From Bathynomus jamesi (taxonomy: Eukaryota; Arthropoda; Malacostraca; Isopoda; Cirolanidae), in the NCBI GenBank assembly GCA_023014485.1, contig JAJOZX010001860.1, positions 310,001 through 374,000 on the forward strand: a DNA stretch of 64,000 nucleotides. The letters run 5' to 3'. The notes under the pieces are model-generated. The model had not been told where the DNA came from, made no database searches, and saw nothing but the letters and a program-made list of their open reading frames with translations. The first letter of the stretch is position 1; the number at the start of each line of letters is the position of its first letter. Shown here in pieces: positions 10,200-21,771 of this stretch. The position numbers and the translations under genes were made by a program.

Positions 10200-11430
10200 T
10201 CCTGGGTAAATGAGCACCCTGGATGTAAATACACAGACTTTGCCAAGGCTTTCAACAAGGGCAACCATGGGATCATTGCACATTAACTGAAATATATGGG
10301 AATAACAGGAAGAGTAGGAATATGGGCATAAATTTCCTTAGTGAGCAACAGCAATTCATTACAGTTCAAAGAATATCTTCTTCAGATTCAGAGGTCCTTA
10401 GCTCAGTACCACAAGGAACAGTATTAGCTCCATTACTCTTCATAATCATGCTAACTGACAGATGAGAAAGTAACCAGTGACAGCACAGTAACATCCTTTG
10501 CCAATGATACAAAAATTAGTGGAAAAATTAAGAAACCCAGAGAATGTAGGATCTCTACAAACTGACATGAACAGAATCTACAAGTGGACAGAAGACAACA
10601 ATATGAAAGTTAACTCTGAAAAATTTCAACAATTAAGGGAGGGAAGAAGGGAGGACCTAAAATCCATGGAATACTATACCCCAAATGGACAGGAAATTCA
10701 GAAAAATTCTAAACCAAAATATTTAGGTGTTGTAATGACATGATGTGAAATTTGAAACACAAAATAAGATAGCAGTAAACAGAGCAAAAAGAATAACTGG
10801 GCAAATACTGAGAACTTTTAAAAGAAGGGATAAGAATATAATGATACCTCTGTTGAAAACACTGATCATATCTAAGTTGGAATACTGCTTGGTCTTAAAA
10901 TCATATAAAAAAGAAGACATTAGTTAACTAGAAGGGATTCAGAGAAGCTTTACAACCAAGATAATGGATGCAAAAAACTAAATTACTGGGAAAGGTTACA
11001 TGAATTAAACTTACACTACTTACTGGAAAGAAGAGAGAGGTACACCATTATTTACAACTGGAAAATAATGGTGGAACTAGTCCCTAATCTTACTTTGAAC
11101 CTTATGACCACTCAAACAACAGTGCAAAATAGCAAAGGAAGAATGTGTCATGTTCCCAAATTAAAGCCTAGACAGGGAACATCCTCAACCCTGAAGGAAA
11201 ATAGTTTTGTTGTGAGAGGACCAAGACTGTTTAACCAGCTGCTCAAGGAACTAAGGAGCATGAGTGTTGTAGTGGTGAATATCTTCAAAAGAAGACTAGA
11301 TGCCTGGCTCAGAACAATTCCAGATGAGCTGGGTGTACCTGGCTGTGTGAAGTCTAGAGCACAAGAAACCAACTCTTCACTTCACCAGGCCAACTCAAGA
11401 GGGGCAACAAGCTTGACCTTCGTGAAATAA
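10200..11430 (+). pseudogene. CR1-like LINE reverse transcriptase relic
   Basis: Several frames together give reverse transcriptase and tail. YTDFAKAFNKGNHGIIAH lies at 10230. A VPQGT block is near 10408. VTSFANDTKISGKI, matching the box that holds the catalytic YADD in other families but reading FAND here, lies at 10485-10520. NRIYKWTEDNNMKVNSEKF is at 10570. After a frameshift at 10742 come NKIAVNRAKRITGQIL and LLKTLIISKLEYC. The tail (11068-11430) reads VVRGPRLFNQLLKELRS and FKRRLDAWLRTIPDELG. The copy at 48705-49660 (minus) is closely similar. Stops make it dead. 5' parts are missing. Confidence 0.85.
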
Positions 11431-12352
11431 GGAATCATCACACACATCATTTGAAAGATCAGAGAAATAAGCTTTTGGTAAAATATAAAAATTCAGACAG
11501 CTTGGAGGAAGAAATAATTAATTAATAATCTAACCTAACCTCCCAATTTTACCAACTGTTCTTACCTTCTATGGAGTTGTACACACAAGTTACCTCTTTC
11601 AGAAGTGCTTCAAACTTATATAATTATATACTTAGAACAACTGAGTATAGTGTAGTTCCAGATACCCAAAGAGTCAAAAAGGTCAAATAAAGGTTGATGC
11701 CATACATAACTTTTGATTTGCTGTCCATAAAATGATGAAGGCCTAAGTATGCTATTGTATACAACAAAATGCTAACCAGTATGTTTCCTAGGTTTAACCA
11801 AATGCACTAACTTATGCTTATGCAGTGGATAGCACAATAAGCATGCATTTGTCATTACCATGCTCAACTAGCTGCATGTACAGTTGCAGTGCTTAAGGGT
11901 CAAAAGTTGATACAAAACATGAGGACAAACAATAAATCTTAGTAGAACTAAAAAAGAAACGCTTTAATGCAGGTAACTAAATGATATATGAAGATTCATA
12001 CATGAAATATAAGATTCTAAAATATAAAAGGAATATACATTCAAGTTCATTACCCATTACCTAAATTTATCATTTTAGGTAATGGGTAAATTGCATTGAC
12101 ATGGTGAGAGTTGGCTTACTATCAAACTATTTTCCTGAAATTAGTGTTAAAAAAACAAGATGCACCATCTGCAACATTACTTGTACAATGTAACAGAGGT
12201 ACTGGAACCTTAATTTTTTGGGAACATTACATTACCAGGAATCCATGGAGCTAAAGCCAGCTTTTGTAGGCTTTGGCTTCAAGACTTGGTTATTTGTATA
12301 GTTTGAGGGTTTTATTTTTTATTTATTTATTTATTTTGGTTATTAATAATAA
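11431..12352. other. No gene recognised
   Basis: AT-rich non-coding sequence following the LINE tail. A short inverted repeat, ATTACCCATTACCTAAATTTA / TCATTTTAGGTAATGGGTAA, lies at 12050-12090. Nothing else could be assigned. Confidence 0.5.
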
Positions 12353-14326
12353 TAATAATAATAACCAAAAATAGTTAATTAGTAATACTAATAACCAAAA
12401 ATAGTTACCGTTTTTTGGTGTATAAGCACACTTTTTTTCCAAAAAAGGGGTCTCAAAATCACCGTGTCCTATACACCGAAGGTCATAATATTACCTTTAT
12501 ATGGGCTAGAAGAACTGATGGATTTTTACAAAAAGTCATCATCTCTTAGTCCCTCCTGACTGTGTATTGGTTTGGCCAATTTTATACTAAGTTTCTGCTC
12601 TTCCCAACCCACTGATAACAAGAAAAACAGTATGTATTGCATAATGATTTACTTTTATGTTTCATAACATATAGTATAGTCTCCCATATACTTGATATTA
12701 TTTTCTTATAATGAGTATGGGTGAAAGAAAACGTATCACCATACTTTTGATGGAGGGCTTTAGCAAAAGTCAGCCTCGCTGGTAGAAAATTACGTACATT
12801 TTCTGACAACTAGGCAGTTGGTCAAATTTTTTTCCTGAAAAAAGGCCTTGAAAATAGGGGTGCGTCTTATACACCGAAAAATATGGTAATTAGTAGTACT
12901 AATAACCAAAAATAGTTAATTAGTAGTAGTAATAACCAAAAATAGTTAATTAGTAGTAGTAATAACCAAAAATAGTTAATTAGTAGTAGTAATAACCAAA
13001 AATAGTTAATTAGTAGTAGTAATAACCAAAAATAGTTAATTAGTAGTAGTAATAACCAAAAATAGTTAATTAGTAGTACTAATAACCAAAAATAGTTAAT
13101 TAGTAGTACTAATAACCAAAAATAGTTAATTAGTAGTACTAATAACCAAAAATAGTTAATTAGTAGTAGTAATAACCAAAAATAATTAGTAGTACTAATA
13201 ATCAAAAACAGTTAGTAGTACTAATAATCAAAAATAGTTAGTAGTACTAATAACCAAAAATAGTTAGTAGTACTAATAATCAAAAATAGTTAGTAGTACT
13301 AATAACCAAAAATAGTTAGTAGTACTAATAACCAAAAATAGTTAGTAGTACTAATAACCAAAAATAGTTAGTAGTACTAGTAACCAAAAATAGTTAGTAG
13401 GACTAGTAACCAAAAATAGTTAGTTAGTAGGACTAGTAACCAAAAATAGTTAGTTAGTAGTACTAGTAACCAAAAATAGTTAGTTAGTAGTACTAGTAAC
13501 CAAAAATAGTTAGTTAGTAGTACTAGTAACCAAAAATAGTTAGTTAGTAGTACTAGTAACCAAAAATAGTTAGTAGTACTAGTAACCAAAAATAGTTAGT
13601 AGTACTAGTAACCAAAAATAGTTAGTTAGTAGTACTAGTAACCAAAAATAGTTAGTTAGTAGTACTAGTAACCAAAAATAGTTAGTTAGTAGTACTAGTA
13701 ACCAAAAATAGTTAGTTAGTAGTACTAGTAACCAAAAATAGTTAGTTAGTAGTACTAGTAACCAAAAAATATAGTTAGTTAGTTAGTACTAGTAACCAAA
13801 AATAGTTAGTTAGTAGTACTAGTAACCAAAAATAGTTAGTTAGTAGTACTAGTAACCAAAAATAGTTAGTTAGTAGTACTAGTAACCAAAAATAGTTAGT
13901 TAGTAGTACTGTAACCAAAAATAGTTAGTTAGTAGTACTAGTAACCAAAAATAGTTAGTTAGTAGTACTAGTAACCAAAAATAGTTAGTTAGTAGTACTA
14001 GTAACCAAAAATAGTTAGTTAGTAGTACTAGTAACCAAAAATAGTTAGTTAGTAGTACTAGTAACCAAAAATAGTTAGTAGTACTAGTAACCAAAAATAG
14101 TTAGTTAGTAGTACTAGTAACCAAAAATAGTTAGTTAGTAGTACTAGTAACCAAAAATAGTTAGTTAGTAGTACTAGTAACCAAAAATAGTTAGTTAGTA
14201 GTACTAGTAACCAAAAATAGTTAGTTAGTAGTACTAGTAACCAAAAATAGTTAGTTAGTAGTACTAGTAACCAAAAATAGTTAGTTAGTAGTACTAGTAA
14301 CCAAAAATAGTTAGTTAGTAGTACTT
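12353..14326. repeat. 26/30-bp minisatellite array
   Basis: About 50 head-to-tail copies of an AT-rich unit, interrupted once by a MITE at 12408-12885. The array changes in blocks. It begins with 30-bp AATAACCAAAAATAGTTAATT-type units (12890-13180). Then come 26-bp units lacking one GTTA (13190-13410), and finally 30-bp AGTAACCAAAAATAGTTAGTTAG-type units (13415-14326) with a few 26-bp ones mixed in. It appears to start from an (AAT)n tract at 12346. Minus-strand ORFs of repeated NYFWLLVLLT are an artefact of the 30-bp period. Confidence 0.97.
12408..12885. mobile_element. Tc1/mariner-type MITE inside the minisatellite
   Basis: CCGTTTTTTGGTGTATAAGCA at the left is matched by the complement of TGCGTCTTATACACCGAAAAATATGG at the right, with a TA dinucleotide on each side and minisatellite sequence (AATAGT...ATTAGTAG) continuing across. 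This GTGTATAAG-type end is a common Tc1/mariner MITE terminus. No transposase inside. Confidence 0.85.
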
Positions 14327-14799
14327 AAATTTAGAACTAGAATAGGTTGAACTATGGGAACTCCTCTTCAGTCCTGGTTCATAAGATTGGCTTTGGCTTC
14401 AGCCCCATTCTGCCAGGAATATTACCAACCTTACAACTCCATGCATCACTAGTATAATATCATAGTATTGTATTCAGACTTTTTGGTACAGTTCTTTTGT
14501 CCAAGACATAAAGTTTCAGGATCACTGTTGTCTACATTTTGTAGTCTAATCTTTTAAATTGATGAAAAACACAACACCACACCTTTCTCAATACTCGGGT
14601 TCCTACATCAAAAGTCAATCAATGCAGGTCCATGCCATAACTTTGAAACCATTGATGAAAACATCATTCATACACACACACAACATATCATCACAAGACA
14701 GTGTGTTGCAAGTGAGGAGCAGGTCACTGCATCAAAGGTCAAATGAGGTCTGTGCATAACTTTGAAACTCAACATAAATTGATGAAACTCATACATGCG
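14327..14799. other. No gene recognised
   Basis: Non-coding AT-rich sequence between the minisatellite and the next transposon. Two related stretches, 14620-14650 and 14720-14770 (CATAACTTTGAAAC shared), suggest a local duplication. Nothing coding. Confidence 0.45.
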
Positions 14800-17700
14800 T
14801 AGGGTGCATCAAATTTCCCATGATTTTTCAAAAAGTTTTATTTCAATCTGTCCCTATGATTACTGTGTTCCAATGCCTGAAATAGCACATGGCCAAATTT
14901 CAAAGATTATGTGGTCATCTAGGGGTCCACATCATTGATGCAATATTTAGTATTGGAGTTAAATTGACCAAAAAATTAAACATTTTATATCCCGGTTTCC
15001 GTGTTGCAAAGTATCAGAACCAGTAAAAATGTATAAAATAATCAAAACAGGATACATTGCATTGATTTCTACATTACTTTCTGAGTCTGACATTACAGTC
15101 TGGTTTATACATTATATTATTGATACTATATACATTATTGGTGATACAAGCAAGTCAAAGTCAAAAGAACACTACTTTAATAAAAAATGTTCAAGAGCTG
15201 TAAATGAACATGAACAATTAGTTTAGTCTCCAGTTTTTTCTCTTTCGAAGATTAGGAAGCTTCTTTCTGTCGGATCAACAACTTGTAGGACATTTGGTAA
15301 TGTTGTTCGATCTGGCCAGCCATGAGGAAATTAGAACTTAGCTTCACCCACGCTCAGCACAATCATTTACGACGTTAACTGCCGAGATGTGTTTCTTGGA
15401 TGTTTGAAACGAAGCTAATTCTGGACAATTTTCGATATTATGAGTCAGGAAAGAACTGTCAAGTTCCAGAACAGAGAAAATGTACCATGAATCTTGTTGA
15501 TTAAGTCGCCAAGCTTTGTCGTGCTGGAAATGGAGTTTGGAAATTTGGGTTCCCAAATCCCGTACCAAATCGGTGTGTAAAGATGCTGATCTGTGTGGCT
15601 TTATGCATAAGTCTCTCAGCCAGATAGCGGCGTTCAGCTTCAGGACTGCATCATTAAAGAGCGCAAGAGGTACCATCTCAGCAGTCAGGTACCATAGGAT
15701 GCTTGAGAGTTTTATCGCACTAGATGATCTGCTGGGGCTGAGTTTTTCATATCTGAGGATGTCTTGGTAAAAGAGATCATTCCATGGAGCCTCGACCGCG
15801 CTTGAACAGGTGATCCACCACCAGCTGTACAGCAAGCAAACAAAGTTGACAAACTCTCGCAGTTTGTGTTGTGCTTCGGGTAATGGTTCCAGAGGGAAGA
15901 GAGCTGATCTGCTCCTCCAGCAGCACATTTAATGGAGTAGAGAAACTGGCCATAACCTAGCCTTGTGTACAGCACCAGGAGTCGAAATGAAAACTCTCAC
16001 TGTCCCATCCAAGTAGAGCAAACAAAGATCAGAATTCTTGTAGTCATCACATTGATATTGATGCTTCAACAGACTGCGCGCATGAAATCGCTCTGGCCCT
16101 ATAGTCATGGATTATGGTTTGTACATCATCTGAATAAGAGGTACCCATCAAAAATTAAGTGCCTGATTATTGTTGTGTTGAACTGTGTCTAAATGCTTTC
16201 GGAACTGACAGAATATGGTAACTTCTAGTGACATTGGTGGTTCTATTTTCAGATCATTGAAGACTTGTGTAAGGATTACCTCGCCAACGTGATGCCGGCA
16301 AGCTGACCACAGTAAAGCTCGACCTATGTCCTGGTGCAGGCTACACAGGCAGCACTCACATGACCAGTGTTACTAGCTGTTGTGTCAAAAGTCATGTTCA
16401 CTACTGAGTCAACACAATTCCATGATCGGAGAAGCTCCATGGTGAGATTAGCAATGCTTTGACCAGCTGGCTGATCTGTATTTGGCTTGTAGGAAGGCAC
16501 ACCAAGAAGTTTGATGTCATAGGAATTGCCAACTGCTACAGTGAGCCTCTCTTCAGCTTTAGTTTGGTATGACAGAGTTGACATCAGTTTAGAATCCCAG
16601 TGAAGAGACAGGAACTGTGGTGGAACCCAGGACTCTTTGACGATGATGCAAGCTCTTCACCAACCTTACGTCTTGCTCTGTCGGCGGTAGAATATGAGTG
16701 TGAAACATTTTTTGTGTCACCTCCTAATTCCTTAATGATGGCTTTGGTAAATGCTGCTTGTTGGGCCAGTGTGATCTTCGTGCGTGTAGACAGGGAAACC
16801 ATCCTATGGGATTTGAGTATGTCATGACTTATAAAAGCAGTTGTTCCTGAACGAGTTGCTTGGCGAGTTTTTTTGTGTTTTGGTTTGTAATCCTCTATAT
16901 CACCCTCTTCATCCTCAATATCACTGTTGCTTTCCTCACTGTTCTCAATCTGAACTTTGCTTGTAGATGCTTGGGCTTTATGAGCTTTAAGCTGTTGTTC
17001 TGCTTGCATCATTTCCTTTTCCTGCTTTCTTTGGACTTTTGATGCGAGCTTCTTGTCATGGCTTCCAAACGATGCGACTCTGCCTGATTTCATTGACCGC
17101 AAGAACTCCAGATCTTCAGGATCTTTTATGAGTTGCTCAGCATTCCTTGGCCAAAACTGAAATGTTTCTTGTAACTCCTTTTCGATCCCATTAAGCTTCG
17201 CAACTGCACCAGGCGAAGAACGCCAATCCACTGGAAGTTCCCTAAGTTTTGCATTTTTTGCAAATAGTGCTATAATTTTTTCAACAGCTTTCTTCTCGGT
17301 AATCATGGAAATGTTGCCTTTCTGATAAAATGGAATACTTTTTGCAAGACAAATTTAGCATTGTTCCATTTTGTACGGTTAAACGGTAGACCTTCTTGCT
17401 GATGAAACACATGTAGCATCGCAACACTTGCTCACATGTTGGCAGCCTAGATCCTGTTATCTCTGCATCTGCATCGCTGATTCCAGCACCAAGACCATAA
17501 ATGGCAGCAGTTTGACGAGTTTTAACAGCATATTTATCATTTGTGCTACCTGAACTGGCCATAATGCACGACAGGTGTAAGAGAACACAAAATTTATTAA
17601 CGTAAACACTTGCACATAAACATTTAACATAAACACACAAAAATCACATTTATCATAAACACTTGCATATCAGATTATACATTGCAGTTCCTTTTAGAAT

Positions 17701-18055
17701 ATTCTATAACTTTCCACCACTTCCTAGCACTTTCTAGAGGTTTCTATCACTTTCTAGAGGTACTATCACTTTATAGAAGTTTCTATCACTTTTTAGAAGT
17801 ATATATATGACCTTTAGAAATATCACTTACATGTTCTTGGGCTGATTTTTGTAGTGAACAAAATTTAAACTTCTACTATTGGATCTCAAATCACAGATGA
17901 CTGTGGGGTTGGTGTGCATATAGGAAGTCTGTGTGGACCCCATAAATGGCATTCAAATCCAAAAATAATTCACATAGTAGGTTTTCTTAACCATTGGAAC
18001 ATTTCTAACTTAGGGACAAAGTGAAACTTTGTCATTGGTGATTTTGATGCACCCT
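14800..18055 (-). mobile_element. TAGGG-ended DNA transposon with transposase gene
   Basis: The ends are TAGGGTGCATCAAA (14800) and its complement, TTTGATGCACCCTA (ending 18055). ACATGCG is present immediately outside both ends (14793-14799, 18056-18062), a 7-bp target duplication. One gene fills the minus strand. End sequence and protein motifs tie it to the elements at 2733, 42204 and 43559, although the proteins differ considerably. I cannot place it in a named superfamily from the sequence alone. Confidence 0.85.
15344..17560 (-). pseudogene. Unclassified DDE-like transposase (DTTASNTG family)
   Basis: The gene reads from MASSGSTNDKYAVKTRQTAA (start at 17560) to VVNDCAERG near 15345, over several frames. 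In order there is an N-terminal region, a lysine/acid-rich linker (17000-16850) and HWDSKLMSTLSYQTKAEERL (about 16605). Next come NMTFDTTASNTGHVSAAC (about 16390), LLWSACRHHVGEVIL (about 16310) and STPGAVHKAR (about 15980). An EAPWNDLFYQDI helix follows at 15785, then the final NDCAERG. The aspartates of HWDSK and FDTTASNTG and the glutamate of NDCAERG are my candidates for a DDE triad (inference). Related arthropod proteins are known mainly as uncharacterised repeats. At least four frameshifts make this copy inactive. Confidence 0.75.
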
Positions 18056-18062
18056 AACATGC

Positions 18063-19500
18063 GTGTATCATCAAAAGACTCTGTGTGGCAAGCAAGAATC
18101 GGGTTCTTCCAAATGCCAAAGTTACAAATATAGGAGAGAATATTGCTGCTGCTGTTCTGACATAGTCCTTGTTTACAGAAAGATTTGGATAAGCTAGTAA
18201 CCTGGCCTGATTGGTGGCAGATATTGGAATTCAATTTTCAGAAATGTAGGATTTATCATATATATTGGAGTAGGGTATTATTATGGATTCAGATATAAAG
18301 TGACTAGGAATTAGATGCATAGGATTACCACATCATAGGCAGGATATTGATATGCTGGACAATGCGGAGGACTTTGGTTTATCTTTGGTTTAAGAAGACT
18401 ATATAAATTTAATATTTATGACTTGTTATTAATTAAGGCTAGATAAATTTAATATTTGACTTATATGAACTATCATAATGATTTCCCAAAAAGAATTAGC
18501 TAACACTAGTTCCATATTGACCTCCTCTCTCCTCAAATCAACTAGGCTTAGCTGCATCTTGTGTGAATGAAAATTTATTATTGTCCTAGGTCCAGCTGTT
18601 AAAGCAGAATACAAGAGACAGGAGCAAAGTCCAACTTGAATTCATAGATTTCAAGTACATAACTGATGTTGATTAGTTTTTTATGATTTAAGAAGTCTAT
18701 ATTTAATAGACTTCAATAGTGTTGTTCTGTCATATGACAGAGGGGACCTATAGCTTTATGTGGAATCTGAATCATAGGTTGCTACATACACTGGACACAA
18801 TTACTACCCAGACCCAAAGTCACTTAACTTTGCTGATTGACAGGAAACAGCATTACGACACTGGCCACGATGTAGCTTGTTAGTGTCTAATTTTACATGA
18901 AAAATGCATTAGGAGTGCTATGTTTGCAGATGAAAAACAAAGCAAACACCAGTCTGAAAATTTTCTTATTGAGAAACCAGATGTTCAGAAGTTAGGCCTG
19001 CTATTTGCCAACATTATTTGAGGCTAAAACCAAACATAAAAATTAAATTAATATCTGAATTTAACATAATTTTATGATTTTATTTGCAGTGACCATACAT
19101 ATACTAATTTGAAATTCAAATGGATGGACATTGGCATAACCTCTTGCATCAAAAGACCATTAAACGATCAAAGTCATCTGTGAGGAAACTACCATTAGAC
19201 AACCACCCACTCATCACCAACTAATTTGAAATAGGTTGTAAAGCAAACAGCAAACTGAGTGATTCGTATTTTGTATAATCTTTGCTTTTACACAGCAGTT
19301 TAAGCAAATTTTGGACAGTTACACTACTGTTTGTATACTATTGTTGTCAGATTGGTTTTCTTCATGTACTTTGAATATTTTCAGGTTTTGTTTTTCCTTC
19401 ATTTTAGGGAATGAAAAATTTCTTTCAGAGAGAGAACAGCTTTACTTTTGAGTTCCAATTTATCATTTGTAAGAATAGTGTGGTGTGGCACACAATCATT
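18063..19500. other. No gene recognised
   Basis: AT-rich sequence with short open frames only. No inverted ends, splice-flanked exons or known repeat motifs could be made out. Confidence 0.5.
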
Positions 19501-19508
19501 GTATAGAC

Positions 19509-20283
19509 CAGTGGTGGCAAACCTTTTTTGCTGGTGGGTCATTTCTGTTACTTTTGATTTAAAAAAAAATGAAATTGGGTCACAATAATTTATTTACTTA
19601 CTATTTTTAGTGAGAAACTTGTTGGATTTTAGCTGCTAATGTTTTGATCCAAGATTTATATTTAGTTGTCTTTAGTCTTACACATGCAGCACTCATATCT
19701 GTGCCAAGGCGATTCCTAGTGGTGGATTTGACGAAATTCATGGAGGAAAACAACTGTTCACATGAATAAGATGAACCAAACATTGTTAGCAGAGCTAATG
19801 CTAGCGTTTTCATTGATGCAAAAGAATTTGGTAAAGAGTTCTATTCTGCAAGAATAAGATTATCTATTCTTTCTATTAATGATTCTTCTCTGGTTACACC
19901 CAAAATTGACGACTCCAATTTCCTTTTCTTGTAACTTCAGATTGAGATCAATAAATTTAGTCTTTCATACTGCACTTTCTTGGAAGTCAACTAATTCCAT
20001 TTTTAAATTACCAATGTCAAGCCAATGAAAAGCTGATAACTGAAGATCTTCAAATTGAATAGTATGGGGGAATTGGATGAATTGTAAGTTGTCATACATA
20101 CACACATTGTTAAAAATATACAATACATTTAAAAATGTTTTAATCTAGATCAGCTGTTTATTTTGGTGGGAAAATAAAATAATTTTAAAACTGTAAGGCA
20201 GAAAATATTAGTCATATTTTAATTAAATAAGAGCTCATGGGTCACTAAAAATTGCCTTGTGGGTCAGTGGTTCGCCATCACTG
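19509..20283 (-). mobile_element. hAT element, internally deleted
   Basis: CAGTGGTGGCAAACC at the left and the complement of TGGTTCGCCATCACTG at the right, with the perfect 8-bp duplication GTATAGAC on both sides (19501-19508, 20284-20291). On the minus strand it keeps only the 3' end of a transposase. Confidence 0.9.
19607..19813 (-). pseudogene. hAT transposase C-terminal dimerisation fragment
   Basis: The frame reads LTMFGSSYSCEQLFSSMNFV, then KSTTRNRLGTDMSAACVRLK. This is the hallmark hAT C-terminal block, with the Cys-Glu-Gln-Leu-Phe-Ser core. It resembles the tails of vertebrate GTF2IRD2/EPM2AIP1-type hAT-derived proteins (family knowledge). Upstream coding is degraded, so the fragment is about 70 residues out of a usual 500-600. 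Confidence 0.8.
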
Positions 20284-20759
20284 GTATAGACCTATACTGT
20301 AATCTATCCTTATGGAATAGTAACAGAATGATGACTGGAATTGTTTCACTTTTACAGGAGTTAGTCTGTATATCTCTTATTAACATGTACGTATTAAGAT
20401 CATCTTTGGTTAAAGATTATGAACTTTTCAATCAGGGACCAGGTTCCATTTCCACAGGCTAACCAAGTAGAGGAAAGAAAGCATTTTTGCATCTAAAATC
20501 TAATATTCTTCAAATATACTGTGTGGCAGAAAAATCAGCCAACTTGGAATATCGCGAAAAGCAAAAAAGTGGGCAAGTTTCTGTTTATAAAAGTTTTAAA
20601 ATTCAAAAAATATAGTCTATGAGGCAACCAAATAATGAGACAAAACAACGTCAGCTGCGAACACACTAGCTGTAATGAATTTTTGACTACTTTTAAGAAT
20701 TCGACAGTCTGACATTCAGTTGCTCTTAGACTGCGTGCCACTTTTTTCTTCCACTAGTG

Positions 20760-21281
20760 CATGGGTTGGGGAACTTTTTGGAGTATTACCCAAAAATCTA
20801 TTTGAGTAAAGTGAAATTACCCCCAAAGTAAACAAAAACAAGCCAATTGCTCTTAAAATTGTTGCATATGGTAACAAAAAATTCAAATTCAAAAAATGTT
20901 TATTGGATCCATTATTATGGAGAAATAAAAAAAAGCCACACATGCTGGCATAAGAATAGCGCACAAACAAAATTGTAAAAGGGATTGAAGAACTGAAGAA
21001 TTTCATTCAAAACATCTTCAGGTTTTGGAAAAATGATGCTGTTTCATTTTTGATACAACATCATCAAAATCAGGACGTAAATTCATAATAATCTAAAATT
21101 TAGAATAATGCCACATTTATGTAACAAAATAAAATAAAAATATACAAAAAAAATATCAGCACAAAGTGTCAAGCACTAAAAGCACCTCTTCGTTTCATGA
21201 TACCATACACACGACTGAGGCTCTCATACCAAATGCATTACCCCCAAAATTTTTAAATTTACCCCTGTTCCCCGACCTCTG
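20760..21281. mobile_element. hAT MITE
   Basis: CATGGGTTGGGGAAC at the left and the complement of GTTCCCCGACCTCTG at the right, flanked by the perfect 8-bp direct repeat CACTAGTG (20752-20759, 21282-21289), which is itself a palindrome. The interior is AT-rich without a credible gene. Confidence 0.88.
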
Positions 21282-21360
21282 CACTAGTGGGAGCAGGCAT
21301 TTGCATTTAGTAATCAAATAGATTTTTAATTCTTTTGGGCTTCAGAATTGGACATTTACA

Positions 21361-21602
21361 ACGGATCTGAGTGCCGTGAACGTCGCAAGAGTCGTCGCCC
21401 TAATTGAAGATGGTCGGAGCCAGCGTTACGTCGCCGATGCGCTAGAAATTCCAACAATAATTCGACGTGTCTACAAACGTTAGGTGGAGACAGGAGAGTA
21501 CACCCGAAGACCAGGATCTGGAAGATCGCGCTGCACATCTGCCCGTGACGATCATTTCGTCGTCTTGAGTGTTTTGCGAGATCGTCGCTTGACTGCCACC
21601 CC
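21361..21602 (+). pseudogene. Tc1-type transposase, N-terminal HTH region
   Basis: The plus strand reads DLSAVNVARVVALIEDGRS, QRYVADALEIPTIIRRVYKR, a stop, then VETGEYTRRPGSGRSRCTSA and DDHFVVLSVLRDRRLTA. This is the bipartite paired-like DNA-binding region with the GRPR-like basic hinge of Tc1 transposases. The expected start ATG before the DLSA segment reads ACG, and a TAG replaces the aromatic codon after YKR. Homology ends at LTA, where the LINE starts. A dead relic. Confidence 0.85.
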
Positions 21603-21771
21603 TTCCTTGGCCCTTGGGTGTGGGAGGTGGTTGCCCTGCACCCTTGTCGCTTTCCAACCAAACCCAAACCCTGTCCCTGCCACTTTTCACCTCGCGTTGG
21701 ATGAGAGTGGTCGCCTTTCAGGCACAGGGACTGGGTACGGGTGTATCTCCCCTGCGTGACATCTATCGGCG

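Noticed and set aside
12867..14094. Minus-strand ORFs encoding repeated NYFWLLVLLT peptides
   Set aside because: They are produced by the 30-bp (10-codon) period of the minisatellite and have no start context or other coding evidence.
12890..14326. CRISPR-like array
   Set aside because: Units are contiguous with no unique spacers, and the context is eukaryotic. It is a minisatellite.
15516..15770. Plus-strand ORF antisense to the transposase
   Set aside because: A shadow of the minus-strand transposase frame with no independent motifs.
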